DNA of 64,000 nucleotides from assembly GCA_032622095.1 (NCBI GenBank), contig CP136066.1:3867784-3931783 (forward strand). Reading direction: 5' to 3'. This DNA comes from Siphonodentalium dalli. Taxonomy: Eukaryota > Mollusca > Scaphopoda > Gadilida > Siphonodentaliidae. This document shows positions 56,406-64,000 of the stretch, piece by piece. The translations under genes were made by a program, and so were the position numbers. How positions within the stretch are numbered: the first letter of the stretch is position 1; the number at the start of each line of letters is the position of its first letter. The notes beneath the pieces are model-generated. The model ran no database searches. It was given only the letters and a program-made list of their open reading frames with translations, and had not been told where the DNA came from.

Positions 56406-59325
56406 ATGATGTGATTGTTCACACGCTTGTTCCTAGAATTACAGTGTTTGTGCCCTAATGGTGAGTTCAGTTAGGGACACAAATAATGAATAAGCGATGC
56501 AAATATGAAGTCATATAGAGTGCTAGTATACACTGCCATGTTAAGCATACTTAAGCTCCTTTGTTCCACAAGGATTAAAACCACCGAGCCCAGGGAAGTC
56601 TGACTGAATGGGACATCAGTGTGTCTGTACCGAATCGATCACCCATATAACCGTTAACGACGCGTTTAAGCCCGTATGCCTATATCAGATTGTCTTCCAC
56701 CTGCTATGATGTTGCTGGGTGCGGTTGAAACGACTACCCTTCGGACATCGCGGATTCACTTTGAGAAGAATAGCGAATAGGCGTTGCCTATAGGAAATTG
56801 TCCTGAGTGCCAGTAAGTACCAGTAAGTACCAGAGCGGCTTGCTATATCAAACCCACTTAAACCCGTTTGTCTCGGAACGGTCAACACCATTAAACATAT
56901 ACGGATGGATTGAATGTGGCCTCAGTATATGTGCACGCTGTCAGTGGCCAAACTTAATATTATAAAATAACGATATTAAAATGACATGTTATTTTGTGTT
57001 TAAGTGCACGGTGTGTGTCCATAATTATCGAATATTACTTATCCGCCCATGATCCACTTTGACATAGTCCGCATAAACCATATACAAATAAACTATCAGC
57101 ACTATTCTTCGGGTTTATGTTGACAATTTGTTAGGCGCTGTGCCGACCGGTGGCCACTATTGTCTGGTTACATGTGTGCCTAACGTGACAGGTACCACAG
57201 TCGTGTAGCCTGTATGTTTGATTTAAGGAGCTTCCCTTACCGGTAATCCTAATGAACAAGTATTCCGACAAAGCGACCACATATGATGTGCATAATGGTA
57301 TATCTGTGTGTCGGAGCGATGTTTCACCGTGTCGGCGGCCAAATTATCAAACGATCGTTTTATTTTTCGAAAACGCCCAAAATAAACTTTCACTTGGCTA
57401 TATCTTTGGCCAAAACGTGGAAGATAAAAGTAGCACATGCCCACTCCATATTATCACCTAAAACACATCAGTTTTAAGTGTCCTGTTGTTGTTTTTTGTT
57501 TAGCGTTTGTGTACTCGGTGAAGAAGATATTTAGGTTTTCAAATTTCTTCAAAAATTCTGAAAATGGCAAAATAAATTCAGACATGGTCAAAAAAAATTA
57601 TATATATTTCCTCAATACAAACAGAACAAAAAATACCAAAATAACTCTTGCGCATGAACGCAATGCAAAATAAATATGTGTCAGCTTCCTTCTGGTTAAT
57701 TTATATAGTTCATTGTACAATCCTCACCAACGAATTTATGTCCACGCAATTGTTTCTGTAGAAGTATATTTATTTCTTTACTACAAAAAATACGAGGGCC
57801 TTACAGCCTTGGTTGCCAACTATAACTACCTAAATCAAGGAGACTAAATTATGTTTATTTTCACTATTTTTGAAAAACAAATCCTTAAATTTTCTTGGAA
57901 TATATGACGATGGTGATTGGATCATAAGTTTGTCAGAATGACCCTTTTGCTTCTCTGGGCTAATTGCATTGATTGCTATTGCGTTGTATCGAAAACACTG
58001 CATATCATTGGGTAGCGCGGATGTAGTGACTTCAATAACCTCCATGCAAGTTCTTCATTTGCATCTAGCAACTTAACGTACCGTCATAACTACACTTTCA
58101 TTTATATTCTTGAGACGATCTTGTTTGAAAGAATGCGGGACGTTTCGACACCGGATTTGTGGTTCGGCACCTGGACTTTTCGGACCAACGACACTACCGG
58201 TGATTAATATAAATGCATTTTTTATTTCTATAAAATTATAACAATATTAATGTTGTTGAACATGGCTATCACTAATCGTAACAAATTCGATACGATAAAC
58301 TGCGGTCATGAAGTTCTTACTATGCGATATAGCATATACCTTCACTTTGCACATAAACAACAAAGGGCGGAGCTTGTTCAGTCAACAAATTCCGGATGCT
58401 TGAGACAATAAAGAGCATTTGTCTTACTTATGTTCGAACTGTTGAAACTAATGATAACATATTACTTGTATGAGCTTCCCCGTGCGTGATATAGACGGTC
58501 CGCGTATTAGTATAACAAGCAGTTTGTGTATTAATATATGTGTCTATGAGTTTTGAAATTAAAAGATGTATATGTATATTCTTCAAGAGATGAGCATATT
58601 GATCGAATTTGAAAACATCGTTGTTAATACAACCCAGAGACGGGGACTTAATTCCAGGGAGGCTTTCTTCGTTATAGTAAAAACGTTTTGGTTACCACAC
58701 GAATTCAACAGCGACTGAAGACACAACAAGATACCACGTACTCGGATTATAAATAGTCTTTGGAAATCAGTATTACAATAACAAATGAAACGCATATCGT
58801 TCTAATAACAGTCGGTCTCACAATATCGTCAACGATAGAACATGTTTGCCACTTACTGCGTGTGCGCGGTCTCATATGAGAAAGCTATAAAGACAGGAAT
58901 GTGTTTATTGAGCATCGACATTGCGAATGTTCATCATCTCGGTGTCACAAATCAGAGAACGAAGATCATTTTATCTTGAGCCATGTATATAAGATGCAAA
59001 ATGTAATGCAATTAGTCGCACTTGCCATAACCCGCAACGAGAAAACATTGAAACAACAATTATTATTCATACAATATGCGCTACACATACTACCCTCTGA
59101 GCCCTCTTGATGTTTAAGTCACACACCTATTCATAGTTAACACCAAACGGACACATTTGGAACTACACTGCATGTTCTGAATATTATATAGTATAGAGAA
59201 TGTATCCAGATCATCTGTCAGTTTAAGTGTGGTAAACATTAACGACATAAGACAAAACTACATCTAAAATATGTTCGACTTCACACTAATCATGTCCACA
59301 TAATAAATAAACCATGCGCCGAAAC
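56406..59325. other. No supportable gene
   Basis: Only short, mutually overlapping open frames. A direct repeat CCAGTAAGTA (two copies) is at 56811-56829. Confidence 0.35.
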
Positions 59326-59329
59326 GTCT

Positions 59330-59445
59330 TCGATAAAGTGCCAAAACATCCAAGTGCTTGGCCCAAAACAACCAAGTGCCGAAATCCCAGGTGCCGAAAC
59401 ATCCCGAAAACAGGTGCCGAAATATCCAGGTGCTGAAACATCATG
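59330..59445. repeat. Short tandem repeat with AGGTGCCGAAACATCC unit
   Basis: Six or so degenerate copies of an 18-20-base unit (AAGTGCCGAAA..CCCAGGTG) follow each other. The open frames on both strands here are products of the repeat. Confidence 0.65.
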
Positions 59446-60780
59446 CATCCATTTTAGAGTTGTATGCTCCCGGTCCAATTTTTTTATCGATAACATTTCC
59501 TGAAACTTGCAATGGAAGCCAGGGATACCATAACTTAAATAGAAGAGTGGCGTCTTCTCAATATTAAAAAAAAATGATTAATGTACTCGGTTTTCAAAAC
59601 CTTAACTCAATCTGATACGTGTTTCTCTGGTTTCCAAATTTGAAATGGCCGCAGCATTTTATATTTGGAACTGTGTCTACGTCGACTTGTACCTACATCG
59701 CTTTTTCAAGCTGAAGTTTCTTCAAACCAAGATACAAGCTTTTAATTTGAATCAGTATTTCAACATACACCACAACCTCGCCGCGATTTTGAGAGGAAAA
59801 TATTAGGATCCAACTGCCATCGTTACTTTCTTCGCCGCGGATCGCCGCGGATCGCCGGGAATAGCCGACTTTAGTCGCGAATGCTATTCACGGGTCAAAT
59901 GGTTTCTTTATATATTTATTCAAAACAATGTTTTTTTTTAATTTGTTGTTATTTTGAGCTAGATTTTTAAATTTAGAGGAAACAAATCTTACATTAAATT
60001 TAGATTTGTCTTTTTAATTTTAAATGAAAATTTTTAAAGATCAAAATATATAAAGAAAATGTAAAAGCTCATGATCTAAATTTTATGTATGAATCTGAGA
60101 ATCCGTGAATGTAGCATACATGTAGGCTATATCTCATTTTCGGAATATAGTTATATATACCAATCAATATTTCAGCCATTCGATTCAATCCATGCAATTG
60201 TGAAAATCATAGAGCACGTAACGTAATCTAAAAGAAAATAAAACAATTATTAACTTTTATGAAATAGTTTTGATTTAATCAATATTTTTGAAATATTTTT
60301 GGTGTAATCAATATTTTTTTAAATATCAAAATGTGCCAAAGATGAACGTTGGCTGATGCATGCATGTGTTTATTAGCAGATGGAAGTCTCCTCGGTCGCC
60401 TTTCTGGTTCAATTCACACCGAACACAGGGATGACATATTGTTTATTGTCGTTTCGTTTGGGGATCTGTGGATACAGCAGTATTGCCAATACATAGACAT
60501 TTAGCATACATCTTTTAATCTTCAATGTTTTTTTCGTCAGGTGAGCAAACATTCTAATTGGATCATCTCTGATAAATACATATGGCAGTCTTATGCTTCC
60601 ATTTCAAATAGTTGTAGACACACTTTATTAAAGAGCGTTCTCAAATATGATCGTTCATACCATTTGTTTAATTGAGGTTGCTTTTTCGGATTGTCATCAT
60701 ACTTATTACCAGTGATGGTTATTGCATCTATTTATTCATTTGCATTTTTATAGATGAATTTATTTGAAACAGTTGGTGTC
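59446..60780. other. AT-rich non-coding
   Basis: The only structure seen is a duplicated CGCCGCGGAT at 59832-59851 and a run of T-rich tracts. No gene. Confidence 0.35.
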
Positions 60781-60879
60781 AAATGGATGTGACATATTTA
60801 AAACAACTGTTTAAAAATGGGCCAGCCGAGATGAGTGGAATGTGGCTGCTTTGTCTTGATGGTACTGCATTACGACCCG

Positions 60880-63160
60880 TATCAACCGGCGTGTTTATTA
60901 ACCCTTTAAATGCCGATATTGACAAAAAGAACCGGGGGAGTCCGGGCACACATGGACCCGATCAGATTATATATTGATGGCTAATGGTAGCGAGGCACTT
61001 ACTAAAGGTGTACTGTGAAGATTGACTCGCCATCTCGTTCACGGCGGTTTCATTGTCCCCTTAAATGACGGTATGTAGCAGAAGAACACAAGATAGTCCG
61101 GACAAGTCCGGGAATTCCCAAATGGGCCAATGCATGGACAACATAGTATGATGCTTGATGGTAGTGGGATACATATCAAGTATATGTTGCGAACATTATT
61201 TGCTATGTCATCTACCGCCGTTTTTATTAACCCTTTAAATTCCGATATTGGCTTTATGGTGGAACAGATTAGTAACCAAATTGTTCACTTTATGACTAAA
61301 GTATGAAATTGTGCACACATGTACATATCCACATAATAATTGATAATAGGTATGGAACCAGGCTGAAATTTCACTTTAACCCCACTTTTAAGGGATTTCC
61401 CGAATTTAAAGAGTGTTTCATAATTATATGTCGCAATTACTCTTACCATGGAATATGCAGTTAACAATTAGGCATATACAGTAGTATGACTTCGGGATAT
61501 AATGATACATTTTAGACCAAAATGGGGACCCCCTTCCAAGATGGCCCTCAAAATGGCAGCCGTAAGTGGAAAATTGAATTTTTTTCAGTAATATATTCTA
61601 TATCAGTTTCAGCTGTTTGGAACTGGTTGAGAATTTTACTTTATTTTGTGATATTCGTGTTAACGGATCACTGTAGCAATGAACTATGTCATCCATGTGG
61701 TTCCGTCCCCTTTAAATCGTTAAAATATCGATTTTTTAGTGAATTCAGTATAAAATTTCACCAAAAATCATAAATGTTATCCTAGTCACATTTTAACAGA
61801 ACTGCACAATGTAAGTAATGCATACCATTACTTGTGACTATATTAACCCAATGGAATCAAAATTGTCACTTTGGCTAAAAATTGTTGCTAAAATGGCGGC
61901 CAAAATATAATACAATCGCTTGTAAAAACAAGTTGTGGTTTAAAATGGGATACTATTTCGTAAATACATTGAATACTAACTTTTAAGATGCAGCATGGTT
62001 ACGATTGTTATGATTAAATTACCCAAATATTGGAATGTTCTCTCAAAATTCTAACTTATCGGGCTTTGACTATTTGGAAATATCTTTATTTTTTTATGAT
62101 TTGACCCGTCTTAGATGCATCACATTGAGGTGTTTTTAGAAAAAAATATCCAAAATGTCCACAAAATTTTAAAGAAACGTTGATATTTTCACATATAAAC
62201 CGAAATTATTTATCTACTCTTCTGTAAAGGTAGCAAATTGTGATTAACTTTGTTATTAAACATGCTAATTAATCAACTGGCAAACAATGTTCTTTTATGG
62301 ATTTAGCTTATGGGGGCATGACAATACCATTTTACATGATGCAAAATGTAAATTTGCCGAAAACTAACTGAGAGGGGCATAATTATATGCCTACTCTGGT
62401 CCAACAACATGTGACAATTGTATTCCATTGAGTTGAAATACTCATAATCAATTGTATAACTCACTTAATGTGCACAGTTCTGTCCATTTCTTCTTAAAAT
62501 AAGACTAGAATCCTAACGGTGATTCTTGGTGAAATTTCATACCAAGTTCTTAAAAATCGAATTATTGAGAGATCGGAAGCGACTGGGAACACACGAATGG
62601 CATATTTCATTGCTTCCATGATCAGTTAACATGAACAATACAAAATAAAGTCACATTTCCGAACCAGTTACACACAGAAGAAACTGATCTAGAAGATAAT
62701 GGTGAACAAAAAGCCAAATTGTCCTCTTTCAGTTGCTATTGTGACGACCATCTTGGACGGGGAGTTCCAATTTAACCATAACATGTGGGGTTATATTTAG
62801 CAGAGTCATACTTACTTTATATGTCTAATTTTATATCGCATATTTCATGGTAAGATTAAATTATATAATCACGAAACGCTCTTTAACATCGGAAAATTAA
62901 AGTGAAATTTCAGAGTGGCTCCATATCTAATATAAATAAGTTAGTGAATCACGATATATCTCGACCAAGCGCGTGCAGCCCCATGGACCCATGGAAAGTA
63001 TACCATGATGCACTATGCTAGCAGGATGAACAGGCTGTGAACAATTACTTGCCGATATTGGCTAAAAGAACCGTAGCTGGGAACAATGACTGGCCATCTC
63101 GTTCACGACCGGGTTCATTAACCCCTTATATGACGATGTGGATCAGGAGAACACGGACTT
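60880..63160. repeat. Degenerate units with TTAACCCTTTAAATGCCGAT
   Basis: The motif occurs near 60897, 61052 and 61227 (about 160-175 bases apart), each preceded by CATCTCGTTCACGGCGGTTT-like or ACCGCCGTTT sequence. It recurs near 63117. Intervening sequence at 61500-61940 carries AAAATGGC words as at 40.4-40.8 kb. No exon is visible. Confidence 0.5.
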
Positions 63161-64000
63161 ATTTTCTCGTATCGTATTATTCCAAACTATAATGTAGGTA
63201 GATGACTTTCCGTTTGGGAAATGCGTCGGAATTTATACATGTATACTTATAGTGGAAAGTGTTTTGATATTTAGCAGAATGATGCTATACCAATATTATA
63301 GTAATGGGGTGTTGTACCTATAGTATACATCCAATATATGTTATTAATGAATTAGTCCATTGGCGATCTAGCTAATAAATTTCGTCATTTTTGATAGCAC
63401 GTCAGTGGGGTACTTTGGAATACCTCTTGTCTGAACTGCATGCAAGCGACTATTCGCTCAATTATCAGAGACATGAATGCCACAAATTATGAAGGTTGAA
63501 GAGAGTTCCGAGTCATGATGCTGATTTTAATGAGCATAGTTTAATATGTTTTTTGACATCCTCTCGTAATGTGAACAATGACAAGTTTTTTTGTTGCAAT
63601 GAAACAACATGGAAGTTGTTGGAATAAATTATCCGATATATATTGCGTTTTCCATGCAGAACACTCGGTCCCAAGGTTTATATAAACATAACTAGAAATG
63701 ACTATTCTATTCAAATAAAGAGACAAAAACGTTGAAACGTTGGATGTATCACAATGATAGCCGTCATTTGCGACACCCTGTTTCTGACGCTGGGAGTAAT
63801 ATTAGCGATATCTGACTATATAACAATTATGTATATATTCAGAGGGAAAATAGGACTAAGCTCATTGCTGTTTAATGCAGCCATCGAAGGGTAAATCGGT
63901 CAACAATATGAAACATATTTTAGCACGGGGATCGTGGACTTTAAACTCTAGATAAAATAAGTAATAGAGTTGGGTCAATAGCACTAGCGTTGGATGACAC
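63161..64000. other. AT-rich non-coding
   Basis: No gene, RNA or repeat is recognised. Confidence 0.35.

Noticed and set aside
59290-59567. Pro/His-rich frames on both strands
   Set aside because: They are products of an 18-20-base tandem repeat.

Overview
This is an invertebrate nuclear genome window. It is AT-rich, has spliced genes and contains no bacterial-style operons. The mix of elements points to a marine lophotrochozoan, most likely a mollusc: a tRNA-headed SINE with an (AATC)n tail, several LINEs, a Harbinger pair, TTAA-flanked MITEs and a DUF6589-like gene. I see no ordinary single-copy host protein gene with full support. Nearly every coding trace belongs to a mobile element; the clear exception is a tRNA-Leu(CAG) gene.

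1-17 kb is the most interesting part. Copies of a roughly 62-bp sequence in inverted orientation lie at about 1877-1938 and 16947-17008. Between them are two convergent spliced genes. One, on the plus strand (1984-4331), encodes a small protein with a SRF/MADS-like segment, a PHD-type Cys/His cluster and a Gly-Arg tail. The other, on the minus strand (16109 down to 5143), is a broken gene that I recognise as DUF6589-like. A tRNA-Leu gene sits between their 3' ends. I read this as a candidate DNA transposon. The minus-strand gene has been cut, inside a conserved NHHKSW motif, by a second element of 6248 bp (7323-13570). That element is a giant palindrome with arms of about 2.6 kb and a 6-bp GATGAT duplication at its ends. 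Each arm carries a C2H2 zinc-finger/polyglutamine gene and an unrecognised gene of about 205 codons. The 1-kb centre carries a hairpin and a third, truncated zinc-finger/polyQ gene. Its modules are joined at (GCC)n tracts and at GACTAAATCC motifs. Pieces of it recur in MITEs elsewhere in the window.

17-22 kb holds a Harbinger-type pair: a DDE nuclease in two exons (plus strand) and a Myb/SANT-like partner in two exons (minus strand), both apparently intact and convergent. 23.8-29.8 kb is a near full-length LINE with ORF1 and ORF2 on the minus strand. 32.9-35.1 kb is a 5'-truncated LINE with a similar ORF2 C-terminus. 42.4-42.9 kb is a small fragment of another LINE. 46.2-49.9 kb is a third, decayed LINE on the plus strand, interrupted by a 389-bp piggyBac-like MITE (TTAA duplication) and by a 315-bp SINE (13-bp duplication).

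The remainder (29.8-32.9, 35.1-42.3, 43-46.2 and 49.9-64.0 kb) has no supportable protein gene. It holds MITEs, hairpins, tandem arrays (notably at 52.4-55.5 kb), microsatellites and long G or C runs. ORFs there are short and unconserved. Family assignments were made from memory of sequence patterns, with no database search.
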